A stretch of 64,000 nucleotides of DNA, from positions 1,121,944-1,185,943 of the forward strand of contig LMOK01000001.1 of the NCBI GenBank assembly GCA_001423545.1, written 5' to 3'. The position numbers and the translations under genes are program-made. The notes beneath the pieces were generated by a model. It did not search any database, was not told the origin of the DNA, and saw only the letters and a list, made by a program, of their open reading frames with translations. Of the stretch, positions 20,354 to 29,754 are shown piece after piece. The stretch is from Orlajensenia sp001423545 (GTDB lineage: Bacteria > Actinomycetota > Actinomycetes > Actinomycetales > Microbacteriaceae). Every line of letters begins with the position of its first letter. Position 1 is the stretch's first letter.

Positions 20354-21643
20354 GTGAACGCTCGACGGACGGCACCGGCCGAACCACCGGCGGAGGATCC
20401 GCTCGACCCTCCGACCCGCGGCGAGCGCATGAGCGCCGAGATGCGCGAGCGCGTCGAGTCGCTCGGCGAGCGCTTCGAGGAGCCGATCCAGACCGTCACC
20501 TCGATCACGCAGAAGACCATGGCGCTGTTCCCCGTGCGGGTCTGGCGCTGGTTCCTGTTCCGGAACGGCTTCCTGCTCTCGTCGGGCATGAGCTATCAGG
20601 CGCTCTTCGCCGTGTTCGCAGCCGTCTACGTCGTCTTCGCAGCGACAGGCCTGTGGCTCGGTGGCGACCCTGCCACCCTCGACCGCCTCATCGCCCTGAT
20701 CAACACCTACGTCCCCGGGCTCATCGCCGAGGGTGGTGCGATCACGCCGGAGCAACTGGAGGAGATCGCGTCATCGTCGACGAGCCTGTTCGGGTGGACC
20801 GGCGCCGTCGCCCTCGCAGGATTCATCTGGACCGCGATCGGGTGGATCACCTACTCGCGGACCGCCGTGCGCAGCCTCTTCGGCCTGCCGAAGGACATGC
20901 GCTCGTACGTGCTCCTCAAGGCGCGAGACCTGCTGGCAGCCCTCGCCTTCGGCGCGATGATCCTCCTCGGCTCGCTGCTGTCCGTGGCGAGCACGACGGC
21001 GGCCACCTGGGTCTTCACGCTGCTCGGCTTCGACATGGCCAACTGGCTGGTCCAGGCCTCCATCGGAGGCGCCGGCTTCCTGGTCGTGCTGATCATCAAC
21101 ACGGCCGTCCTCCTCGCCATGTTCCGCTTCCTGTCCGGCGCCAGCGTCACCTGGAGCCGCCTGTGGAGCGGATCGGTGCTCGGCGGGGTCGCGATGTACG
21201 TGCTGCAGATCGGAGCCGGCTACCTCGTCGGCAGCGCGACGAACAACCCGCTGTTCGCGACGTTCACGGTCTTCATCGGCCTGCTGCTGTGGTTCCGGCT
21301 GACGTCCATCGTCACGTTGGTCGCCGCATCCTGGATCTACGTCGCCGCCAGTGATCGCAGCGAGTCGCTCCGCCGGGTCACCCCGGCGCAACTGGAGGCC
21401 GAGCGACGGCAGGCCGAGCGGGAGGCGCTCATCCTCGCCACCCAGGTGGAGCTGCGCCGGGCACGCGAGGAAGCCGTGGAGGTGGGCTGGATCCGTCGTG
21501 CCGGCGTCAAGCGGCGCATCGCGCGACTGCAGGCCGAGCTCGACGAGCTGCAGATCGCCTCGGCGGCGGCGGCGGCGGCGACGACGACGCACGCACGTGT
21601 CCGTCCGTCGCCGACGGATGCCGCTCCTCCCGCCTCGCGCTGA
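20354..21643 (+). CDS. YihY/UPF0761 (former ribonuclease BN) family inner-membrane protein
   Basis: A 429-aa protein with a cytoplasmic N-terminal ~70 residues, then six hydrophobic segments between about residues 75 and 330 (SSGMSYQALFAVFAAVYVVF; TAIGWITYSRTAVRSLFGLP is the family's conserved loop). A charged, probably coiled-coil C-terminus follows (EAERRQAEREA...). It ends in an Ala run encoded by a GCG tract at 21562-21580. The family was once called RNase BN, but that activity is no longer accepted; its function is unknown. Confidence 0.88.
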   Translation: MNARRTAPAEPPAEDPLDPPTRGERMSAEMRERVESLGERFEEPIQTVTSITQKTMALFPVRVWRWFLFRNGFLLSSGMSYQALFAVFAAVYVVFAATGLWLGGDPATLDRLIALINTYVPGLIAEGGAITPEQLEEIASSSTSLFGWTGAVALAGFIWTAIGWITYSRTAVRSLFGLPKDMRSYVLLKARDLLAALAFGAMILLGSLLSVASTTAATWVFTLLGFDMANWLVQASIGGAGFLVVLIINTAVLLAMFRFLSGASVTWSRLWSGSVLGGVAMYVLQIGAGYLVGSATNNPLFATFTVFIGLLLWFRLTSIVTLVAASWIYVAASDRSESLRRVTPAQLEAERRQAEREALILATQVELRRAREEAVEVGWIRRAGVKRRIARLQAELDELQIASAAAAAATTTHARVRPSPTDAAPPASR

Positions 21644-21679
21644 CCGCCCGCCCCACCCGACGACGTCGGACGCCTCCCA

Positions 21680-21685
21680 TAGGAT
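21680..21685 (+). promoter_or_regulatory. Leaderless -10 element for exonuclease III
   Basis: TAGGAT 7 bases before ATG 21693, with no Shine-Dalgarno sequence between. Confidence 0.6.
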
Positions 21686-21692
21686 CGAAGGC

Positions 21693-22526
21693 ATGGCAAC
21701 ACCCCTCCGCATCGCATCCGTCAACGTCAACGGCATCCGTGCCGCCTACCGCAACGGCATGGGTGCGTGGCTCGATGCCCGCGGCGTCGACATCCTCGCC
21801 CTGCAGGAGGTGCGCGCCGAGACCGAGCACGTCACCGAGCTGCTCGGAGACGAGTGGAGCGTGCTGCACGACGCCGCGACGGCCAAGGGCCGCGCCGGCG
21901 TCGCCCTGGCGAGCCGGGGAGCGGCCACCATCCACCGCGTCGAACTCGGGGCCCCTGATTTCGACAGCGCCGGCCGGTGGCTCGAGGCCGATTTCGAGGT
22001 GGGCGGGCGCATCGTCACCGTGGTGAGTGCCTACGTGCACTCCGGCGAGGCCGGCACGCCCAAGCAGGTCGAGAAGTACAAGTTCCTCGACGCCATGCAG
22101 GCGCGCCTGCCCGAGCTGGCCGCGCACAACGAGCTGAGCGTGGTCATGGGCGACCTCAACGTCGGGCACCGCACCCTCGACATCAAGAACTGGAAGGGCA
22201 ACGTGAAGCGCGCCGGCTTCCTGCCCGAGGAGCGCGCCTACTTCGACAGGATCCTCGGAGCCGAGGGCGATGCGGACTACAACGCCGGGGCCGGACTCGG
22301 ATGGGTCGACCTGGGCCGCCGCGCCGCGGGCGACGTCGACGGCCCGTACACCTGGTGGTCCGCCCGGGGTCAGGCCTTCGACAACGACACGGGCTGGCGC
22401 ATCGACTACCAGCTGGCGACGCCCGCGCTCGCGGCATCCGTCACCTCGTACACGGTCGACCGCGCCGCCAGCTACGCCGAGCGATGGTCGGATCACGCCC
22501 CCGTCGTCGTCGACTACTCGATCTGA
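21693..22526 (+). CDS. xth: Exodeoxyribonuclease III (AP endonuclease)
   Basis: A 277-aa enzyme of the EEP (exonuclease-endonuclease-phosphatase) fold, acting in base-excision repair at abasic sites. The catalytic set is visible: SVNVNGIR (Asn), LQEVR (Glu), YVHSGE, MGDLNVGHRTLD (Asp/Asn) and the C-terminal SDHAPVVVD (Asp-His pair). An upstream frame extension through the YihY gene is rejected. It is followed by trpS after 36 bases. Confidence 0.94.
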   Translation: MATPLRIASVNVNGIRAAYRNGMGAWLDARGVDILALQEVRAETEHVTELLGDEWSVLHDAATAKGRAGVALASRGAATIHRVELGAPDFDSAGRWLEADFEVGGRIVTVVSAYVHSGEAGTPKQVEKYKFLDAMQARLPELAAHNELSVVMGDLNVGHRTLDIKNWKGNVKRAGFLPEERAYFDRILGAEGDADYNAGAGLGWVDLGRRAAGDVDGPYTWWSARGQAFDNDTGWRIDYQLATPALAASVTSYTVDRAASYAERWSDHAPVVVDYSI

Positions 22527-22562
22527 ACCCCTCCTCTCTCGTCACAGCCGAAGGTCCCCCAC

Positions 22563-23572
<1,010 letters not shown>

Positions 23573-23573
<1 letters not shown>

Positions 23574-24151
23574 TGCAGCCCGTCGTCCTCCGCACCGAGC
23601 GGCTGGTGCTCGACCAGCCGACGGAGGCCGATGCCCCGAGCATCGCCGAGTACTGCCGCGATCCGCTGTTCGAGCGCTGGCTGACCACGCCGTGGCCGTA
23701 CGAGCCTCGGCACGCCGAGGGCTTCGTCGCGACGGTCGTGCCCCTCGGCTGGACGACGGACACCGAGGCGACCTGGGCCGTGCGCACTCGTGACGACGGA
23801 CCACTGATCGGCGTCATCAGCTACCGCACGCTGCGGTGCGACGTCGGATTCTGGCTCGGAGCGGATCAGCGCGGGAACGGCTACATGCGCGAGGCCCTGG
23901 CGGCCGTAGTGCAGTGGGTGTTCGTCAGCGGTGACGTTCCCCGGACGGATGCTGTCACATGGGAGGCCATGGCGGGCAACCGGGACTCCGCCGCCGTCGC
24001 ACGCGCCGTGGGCTTCGCCTTCACCGGCACGGCACCGTCGTCGCACCCCGTGCGCGACGGTTCGCACGTGCCGAGCTGGCACGGCGTGCTGCTGCGATCC
24101 CACGACGGCGAACAGGCTCGGGCGAGCTGGCCCGAGGAGACCCGCCTGTGA
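23573..24151 (+). CDS. GNAT-family N-acetyltransferase (RimJ/RimL-like)
   Basis: A 192-aa acetyltransferase. The opening LRTERLVLDQPTEAD and the acetyl-CoA loop region (GFWLGADQRGNGYMREAL) match the Acetyltransf_3/RimJ-like subgroup, which acetylates protein N-termini or small amines. Substrate unknown. The ATG overlaps the trpS stop and its own TGA overlaps the next GTG, so trpS-GNAT-HAD are translationally coupled. Confidence 0.85.
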
Positions 24152-24879
24152 GCGGCCTCCCAGCCGCCGTGCTGTTCGACCTCGACGACACGCTGTTCGC
24201 GCATCGGGGCGCCGTGGCCCGCGCGATCGTGGTGCACATGGACGCCGTGGGGTTCTCCTCGCCCGACCACGCCCGTGACGTCGCCCTGTGGCACGACCTC
24301 GAGGAACGGCACTACCACTCCTACCTGGCCGGCACGCTCGACTTCCAGGGGCAGCGGCGCGCACGAGCGCGGGACTTCGCCGCCGCTCACGGTGTCGTGC
24401 TCGCCGAGGCGGCGGCCGGTGCCTGGTTCGACGACTACTTCGAGCACTACCGTGCCGCGTGGGTGCTGCACGACGACGCGCTCGATGCTCTGGCCTCGCT
24501 CCGGGCCGCCCGAGGAGACATCCGGATCGGCGTGATCACGAACGGCGACCCCGTCTTCCAGCAGTCCAAGCTCGACGCCGTCGGTCTCACCGGCCTCGTC
24601 GACGGCATCGTCGCCTCGGGCTCGCTCGGCATCACGAAGCCCGACCCGCGCATCTTCGAGCACGCCTGCCGTCACCTCGGCGTCGCCACGAGCGATGCCG
24701 CCTATGTCGGCGACAGGCTCCGCACCGACGCCATCGGCGCCGCAGCGGCCGGCATGACGGGCGTCTGGCTGAATCGCACCGGCGTCGTTCCCGAGCCGAA
24801 GGATGCCGCCGAGGCGCGCGATCGCGGGGTGCTCGAGATCACGGGGCTCGATGACCTGGTGGGGGCGCTGGAGGGCTGA
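24148..24879 (+). CDS. HAD-superfamily hydrolase
   Basis: A 243-aa haloacid dehalogenase-like phosphatase. All four motifs are visible: FDLDDTLF (nucleophile Asp, residues ~9-16), ITNGD, the lysine in ITKPDPRIF, and YVGDRLRTD. An alpha-helical cap (C1 type) lies between motifs 1 and 2. The layout resembles the YjjG/pyrimidine-nucleotidase and glyoxylate-like HADs, but the substrate cannot be set from sequence. The GTG start overlaps the previous stop (GTGA). Confidence 0.86.
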   Translation: MSGLPAAVLFDLDDTLFAHRGAVARAIVVHMDAVGFSSPDHARDVALWHDLEERHYHSYLAGTLDFQGQRRARARDFAAAHGVVLAEAAAGAWFDDYFEHYRAAWVLHDDALDALASLRAARGDIRIGVITNGDPVFQQSKLDAVGLTGLVDGIVASGSLGITKPDPRIFEHACRHLGVATSDAAYVGDRLRTDAIGAAAAGMTGVWLNRTGVVPEPKDAAEARDRGVLEITGLDDLVGALEG

Positions 24880-24901
24880 CCCCGCTGGGGAGCGTGCTCC
24901 C

Positions 24902-26659
24902 TCAGGCGTGCGCGATCCGACGCTCCTCGATGGCGACACCGTGCACGTCGTGCAGTTCTGCGCGAGCGTGCTCGATCTCTCCGACCCGACGGGCGGCGGA
25001 CCAGTCGAGGGCATCGCCGACGACGTCGGCCACCTCGGCCAGCACGTCCGCTGTCACCGCTCCGACGAAGGCCAGGCTGGTGCGGCGCTTCAGCACGTCG
25101 ATGAGGTGGACGACCTGCTCCTCGCGGGCCAGGGCCGTGATCTCTCCGACGCTGTAGGTCGGGACCGACACCAGAGGGACGTCCGTTCCGTTCTCGGCGA
25201 GGTCGGCGATGAGCGACTCGGCGCGGGTGCCGTAGCGCTCGAGCAGCTCGGCGGCGCGGGTGCGGCCGAGGACCTCGCCGTGACTGGCGAGCCAGACGGT
25301 GCGTGCGGCATCCGTCGTCGGGTACCCACGGCCGCCGCCGATGGCCAGGCCCTCGGTGCTCGTCGTGCGGGTGCGGCCGAGCTTGGCGAGCACCTCGTCA
25401 CCCAGGTGCTCGGCGAGAGCGCGGAAGGTCGTCCACTTGCCGCCGACGAGACTGAGCAGAGGGATCGCTCCACCGCTGCCGGGCACGGTGGCCTCCTCGA
25501 TGCGGTAGTCGCGGGAGACGAAGCCGGGCTGGGTCTCGTCGTGGCGAGGCAGCGGGCGCACGCCGGCGAACCTGTAGACGATGTGCGAGCGGTTCACCGT
25601 GATGCCGGGGAAGACGTGCGAGATCAGGTCGAAGAAGTAGTCGACCTCCTCCTCGGTGGTGCGGATGGGCTTCCGCATGTCGTGCTCGAGGTCGGTCGTG
25701 CCGACGAGCACGCGCCCCTTGAGCGGGTAGATCAGCACGATGCGGCCGTCCTCGTGCTCGAAGAAGATCTCGCGTCCGTCCGTCGCGGCGAGCAGCTCGG
25801 GGTGGTCGAGCACGATGTGCGACCCCTTGGTCCCACCCATGAACCGGGTGGCGCCTCCCAGAGCCTCGTTGGTGAGGTCCGTCCAGGGTCCCGAGGCGTT
25901 GACGACGACGGATGCCGAGAAGCCGAACTCCTCGCCGGTCACGCTGTCGCGGAGCGTCACGCCATCGCCATCAGCGCCGACGGCCTCGACGTAGTTGGCG
26001 GCACGCGCGTGCGGACCGGCGGCCAGGCCGTCGTTCAGGACGTCGAGCGCCAGACGCTCCGGATCGTGCATCGAGGCGTCGTAGTAGGTGGCCGTGTACT
26101 TGATGCCGGGGTTCAGCGCCGGGAGCTCGGCGAGCGAGCGCTTGCGGCCGTGGAACTCATGGCGGGGAACACTGCCACCGTCGCGCGAGAAGGAGTCGTA
26201 GGCGGTCAGACCCACCTTGATGAGGGCGGCACCGCGCTCGGTCGGCTTGCCCGCCTTGTGCGTGAGGAAGCGGAGCGGGGCCGAGAGGATGCCGCTGAAG
26301 GTGGAGAAGATCGGCACCGTGGTCTTGAGCGGGCGCACGTAGTGCGGCGCGATCCTGACGAGGGCGTTGCGCTCCTCGACCGACTCGCGCACGAGCCTGA
26401 ACTCGCCGTTCTCCAGGTATCGGATGCCGCCGTGGATCATGTGCGACGACGCCGCCGAAGCGCCGGACACGAAGTCATCGCGGTCGATGATGACGACGTC
26501 GACGCCCTGCAGGGCGAGGTCGCGGAACGTCGCGATGCCGTTGATGCCGGCCCCGATCACGAGGACGTCGGCCTGGGGCCGCGCGCGCAGGGCCTCGACG
26601 GTGGGGCGGAGCGCATCGGCTCCGGAGGAGGAAGTGGAAGTCGTCGACGACGTCGCCAT
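24902..26659 (-). CDS. glpD: Glycerol-3-phosphate dehydrogenase, FAD-dependent (aerobic)
   Basis: A 585-aa membrane-associated flavoprotein that oxidises sn-glycerol-3-phosphate to DHAP and reduces quinone. It has the FAD fold IGAGINGIATFRDLALQG, the family pattern SSHMIHGGIRYLE, a substrate domain, and a C-terminal helical DAO_C domain. The ATG at 26659 is chosen because AAAGGGA lies 6 bases upstream, and the ~18 extra residues of the longer frame do not look conserved. It is divergent from a SorC-family regulator that may control it. Confidence 0.94.
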   Translation of the reverse strand: MATSSTTSTSSSGADALRPTVEALRARPQADVLVIGAGINGIATFRDLALQGVDVVIIDRDDFVSGASAASSHMIHGGIRYLENGEFRLVRESVEERNALVRIAPHYVRPLKTTVPIFSTFSGILSAPLRFLTHKAGKPTERGAALIKVGLTAYDSFSRDGGSVPRHEFHGRKRSLAELPALNPGIKYTATYYDASMHDPERLALDVLNDGLAAGPHARAANYVEAVGADGDGVTLRDSVTGEEFGFSASVVVNASGPWTDLTNEALGGATRFMGGTKGSHIVLDHPELLAATDGREIFFEHEDGRIVLIYPLKGRVLVGTTDLEHDMRKPIRTTEEEVDYFFDLISHVFPGITVNRSHIVYRFAGVRPLPRHDETQPGFVSRDYRIEEATVPGSGGAIPLLSLVGGKWTTFRALAEHLGDEVLAKLGRTRTTSTEGLAIGGGRGYPTTDAARTVWLASHGEVLGRTRAAELLERYGTRAESLIADLAENGTDVPLVSVPTYSVGEITALAREEQVVHLIDVLKRRTSLAFVGAVTADVLAEVADVVGDALDWSAARRVGEIEHARAELHDVHGVAIEERRIAHA

Positions 26660-26732
26660 GGTGCATCCCTTTGTTTCGCTGGTCGGCACGCATTCGCCCC
26701 GACACCTCAAGTCTCAGCGCGGTCGCACCTTG

Positions 26733-26766
26733 TTGCAAGTGAACTGCACATACGTGCAAGATGAAC
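26733..26766. promoter_or_regulatory. glpD/SorC-regulator intergenic control region with 21-bp-spaced direct repeats
   Basis: TGCAAGTGAAC (26734-26744) and TGCAAGATGAAC (26755-26766) are direct repeats exactly 21 bases apart, two helical turns. A palindrome TGCAC-ATAC-GTGCA (26745-26758) lies between and overlaps the second. A possible promoter is TTGCAA (26733-26738) with CAAGAT (26757-26762). The likely ligand is the adjacent SorC-type regulator. Confidence 0.5.
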
Positions 26767-26768
26767 GG

Positions 26769-27773
26769 ATGGCGACAGATCACCCCGACCTCACGACCCG
26801 GACGCGCGACGCGCTCCGGGCCTCGCAGCTCTACTACCTGCAGGACCTCACGATGGAGGCCATCGCGCACGAGCTCGGCACCTCGCGTTCCTCGGTCTCC
26901 CGGCTGCTCAGCCACGCCCGCGAGACCGGGCTGGTCGACATCAGGGTGCGGTCGCCCAGGGAGATGCCGAACATCCTCGAACGGCAGATCCTCGGGACCT
27001 TCGGCGTGACGGCGCACGTCGTGCCGGTACCCGACCACACCAGCGACGTCGACCGCCTGGAGCGCGTCGCCCTCTCGGCTGCACGGATGCTCGGCGAGTA
27101 CGTGGACTCGAACTCCACTCTCGGGGTGGCCTGGGGCGCCACAGTCAGCGCGGTCTCGCGGCATCTCATCCCCCGGGCCGTGCACGACACCCAGATCGTT
27201 CAGCTGAACGGGGCGGGCAACCTCACCAGCACCGGCATCGTCTACGCCAGCGAGATCCTGCGGAGATTCGGCGAGGCCTACAACGCCCAGGTGCAGCAGT
27301 TTCCCGTGCCGGCGTTCTTCGACGATCCCCTCACCAAGCAGGCACTCTGGCGCGAGCGCAGCATGCAGCGCGTGCTGGCCCTGCAGGAGCACCTCGACGT
27401 CGCCCTCTTCGGAGTCGGCTCCCCGTTCGCCGAGGTCCCGAGCCACGTGTACTCGAGCAACTTCCTCGACCCCGACGACGTCGTGAGCCTGCAGGAGCAG
27501 AACGTGGTCGGAGACGTCGCGACGGTCTTCTACCGGATCGATGGCTCGACCGACGGGATCAGCCTCAACGACAGGGGAAGCGGCCCGGCCTTCGACGTGC
27601 TCCGGCGAACCCCGCGGCGCATCTGCGTCGTCTCGGGGGCCGCCCGTCTGGCGAGCATCCGCGGCGCCATCGCCGCCGGACTCATCACCGACCTGTACGT
27701 CGACGAGGGCACGGCGCGACTCCTGGTCGCGTCGCACGATGACACGGGAATAGGACGCGCGTCTGTGCGTTGA
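26769..27773 (+). CDS. SorC/DeoR-type sugar-binding transcriptional regulator
   Basis: A 334-aa protein with an N-terminal HTH (LTMEAIAHELGTSRSSVSRLLSHARETG, residues ~25-52) and a large C-terminal sugar-phosphate effector domain of the SorC/CggR family (GVAWGATVSAVSRHL, VALFGVGSPFAEV, DRGSGPAFDVLRR). Such proteins sense phosphorylated sugars. Divergence from glpD suggests control of glycerol-3-phosphate use, an inference. ATG 26769 is chosen over upstream in-frame starts that lie inside the operator region. Confidence 0.88.
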   Translation: MATDHPDLTTRTRDALRASQLYYLQDLTMEAIAHELGTSRSSVSRLLSHARETGLVDIRVRSPREMPNILERQILGTFGVTAHVVPVPDHTSDVDRLERVALSAARMLGEYVDSNSTLGVAWGATVSAVSRHLIPRAVHDTQIVQLNGAGNLTSTGIVYASEILRRFGEAYNAQVQQFPVPAFFDDPLTKQALWRERSMQRVLALQEHLDVALFGVGSPFAEVPSHVYSSNFLDPDDVVSLQEQNVVGDVATVFYRIDGSTDGISLNDRGSGPAFDVLRRTPRRICVVSGAARLASIRGAIAAGLITDLYVDEGTARLLVASHDDTGIGRASVR

Positions 27774-27793
27774 TCTATCATCGAAGACAAGAA

Positions 27794-27913
27794 CGTGCTC
27801 CGGGGTCGGTGAGAATCCGAACCGGCGGTGATAGTCCGCGACCCGCCCTCACCGGCGGTTGACCTGGTGGAATTCCGGGACCGACGGTTAAAGTCCGGAT
27901 GGGAGGATGCACG
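27794..27913 (+). ncRNA. FMN riboswitch (RFN element)
   Basis: The region shows the conserved RFN blocks: GGGGTCGGTGAGAATCC, ACCGGCGGTGATAGTCC, and the closing AAGTCCGGATGGGAGGA. The P1 stem pairs CGTGC (27794-27798) with GCACG (27909-27913). It senses flavin mononucleotide and would shut down the rib genes below. No clear intrinsic terminator follows before ribD, so control of translation is the more likely mode. Confidence 0.96.
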
Positions 27914-27990
27914 CGTCGTTCGGCGTTCGCGCCGGATGGCGGAATCGGGCGATGCCCGAGACCCCGGAGCTCAACAGGATTGAGACCGGG

Positions 27991-29037
27991 ATGACCAGCA
28001 CGACGGCCCAGCGGCTGAGCGGGGATGCGATCGAGCGCGCGATGCTGCGCGCCGTCGAGATCGCCGCGAACGGCCCGGCCCGCGGGGTCAACCCGCAGGT
28101 CGGCTGCCTCATCCTGGCGGCCGACGGCAGCATCCTCGCCGAGGGCTGGCACCGCGGCGCCGGCACCCCGCACGCCGAGGTCGACGCCCTCTCGAAGCTC
28201 GCCGCCGGCGAGGCGAACGGCGCAACGGCCGTCGTCACGCTCGAGCCGTGCAACCACACCGGCCTCACCGGTCCGTGTTCCGAGGCTCTGATCACCGCCG
28301 GGGTGTCCCACGTCGTCTTCGGCGTGAGCGATCCGGGCGACCACTCCTCCGGCGGAGCCGCGCGACTGCGCGAGGCCGGCGTCGAGGTCGACGGCGGCGT
28401 GCTCATCGCCGAGACGACAGCACGCCTCGGCGACTGGCTCCCGGCAGCGAGGCTCAAGCGCCCCGTCGTCACGGTCAAGTGGGCGTCGAGCCTCGACGGC
28501 CGGGCGGCCGCAGCCGACGGCACCAGCCAGTGGATCACCGGGCCGGAGGCCAGGGCCGACGTGCACGCCCGTCGTGCGGCATCCGACGCCATCGGGGTGG
28601 GGACCGGCACCGTGCTCTCCGACGATCCCTCCCTCTCCGCACGATTCACCGACGGTGGCCTGTACGAGACCCAGCCCATCCCCGTGGTCTTCGGAGCGCG
28701 CGAGACGCCGACGGATGCCGCCATTCGACGGGGCACTCACGAGCCGATCTTCGCGACCGGCGGCGATCTCACCGCCGATCTGCGCACTCTCCACGCCCGT
28801 GGCATCCGTTCCCTCTTCATCGAAGGCGGACCGACTCTCGCCAGCGCCTTCATCGCCGCCGGCCTCGCCGACGAGGTGCTCGTCTACCTCGCCCCGGCGA
28901 TCCTCGGCGGACCGCGGACCGCCATCGGCGATGTGGGAATCACGACGATCGACGACGCTCTGAGGCTCTCCATCGAGAGCGTCGAGACACTCGGCGACGA
29001 CCTGCTGGTCGTCGCCACCCCGAAGAAGAAGCCGTAG
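27991..29037 (+). CDS. ribD: Bifunctional diaminohydroxyphosphoribosylaminopyrimidine deaminase / 5-amino-6-(5-phosphoribosylamino)uracil reductase
   Basis: A 348-aa enzyme doing steps 2 and 3 of riboflavin synthesis. The N-terminal deaminase has zinc motif PHAEVDAL and LEPCNHTGLTGPC. The C-terminal reductase starts about residue 150 (RPVVTVKWASSLDGRAA) and has IEGGPTLASAF. ATG 27991 is chosen because the conserved part starts just after; ATG 27952 is possible, while the upstream ATG at 27907 lies in the riboswitch P1 stem and is rejected. Confidence 0.93.
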   Translation: MTSTTAQRLSGDAIERAMLRAVEIAANGPARGVNPQVGCLILAADGSILAEGWHRGAGTPHAEVDALSKLAAGEANGATAVVTLEPCNHTGLTGPCSEALITAGVSHVVFGVSDPGDHSSGGAARLREAGVEVDGGVLIAETTARLGDWLPAARLKRPVVTVKWASSLDGRAAAADGTSQWITGPEARADVHARRAASDAIGVGTGTVLSDDPSLSARFTDGGLYETQPIPVVFGARETPTDAAIRRGTHEPIFATGGDLTADLRTLHARGIRSLFIEGGPTLASAFIAAGLADEVLVYLAPAILGGPRTAIGDVGITTIDDALRLSIESVETLGDDLLVVATPKKKP

Positions 29038-29046
29038 GAGGCAGCA

Positions 29047-29754
29047 GTGTTCACCGGAATCATCGAGGAGATCGGGCGCATCGAGCGAGTCGAGACGAGC
29101 GGCGACGCCGCCCGCATCACCGTGCGCGGACCACTCGTCGTCTCGGATGCGCGCCACGGCGACTCGATCTCGGTGAGCGGCGTGTGCCTGACCGTCGTCG
29201 CGTCGACCCCTGAGACCTTCACCGCCGACGTCATGGCCCAGACCCTCGCCATGTCGACCCTCGCCGGTGTCGCCGAGGGCCTCGCCGTCAACCTCGAGCG
29301 CGCCGCCGCGGTCGGGGACAGGCTCGGCGGGCACATCGTGCAGGGCCACATCGACGGCACGGCCACGGTGCTCTCGATCACCGACGGCAGCGCCTGGAGG
29401 GTCGTGCGGTTCAGCCTCGACCCGCAGCACGCGCCGCTCGTCGTCGACAAGGGCTCCATCGCGGTCGACGGCACGTCCCTCACCGTCAGCGCGGTCGGCG
29501 GCGGCCTCACCGACGGCTGGTTCGAGGTCTCGCTCATCCCCGAGACCCTCACGGCGACCACCCTCGGGGAGCGCGCAGTCGGCGACAGCGTGAACATCGA
29601 GACCGACATCCTCGCCCGCCACGTCGAGCGGATGCTGTCGCTCGGCCTGCACCACACCCTCCCGTCCTCGGTCGCCGACGGCCCCGGCATCGCGCCGGCC
29701 GCCCCGCCTGCATCCGTTCCGGAATCCGCCACGACAGTTGGGAGCTCACGATGA
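29047..29754 (+). CDS. ribE: Riboflavin synthase alpha chain
   Basis: A 235-aa lumazine-binding protein: two lumazines to riboflavin plus the ribityl pyrimidine. The duplicated domain is evident: FTGIIEEIG opens the first repeat and HIVQGHIDGTATV the second. A ~25-residue Pro/Ala-rich tail makes it slightly longer than usual. The GTG start follows AGGAGG (29036-29041), which overlaps the ribD stop. Its TGA overlaps the ribBA ATG. Confidence 0.95.
   Translation: MFTGIIEEIGRIERVETSGDAARITVRGPLVVSDARHGDSISVSGVCLTVVASTPETFTADVMAQTLAMSTLAGVAEGLAVNLERAAAVGDRLGGHIVQGHIDGTATVLSITDGSAWRVVRFSLDPQHAPLVVDKGSIAVDGTSLTVSAVGGGLTDGWFEVSLIPETLTATTLGERAVGDSVNIETDILARHVERMLSLGLHHTLPSSVADGPGIAPAAPPASVPESATTVGSSR

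Noticed and set aside
27907..27990. Upstream ribD start at 27907
   Set aside because: It falls within the closing stem of the FMN riboswitch; the next in-frame ATGs fit the deaminase domain better.
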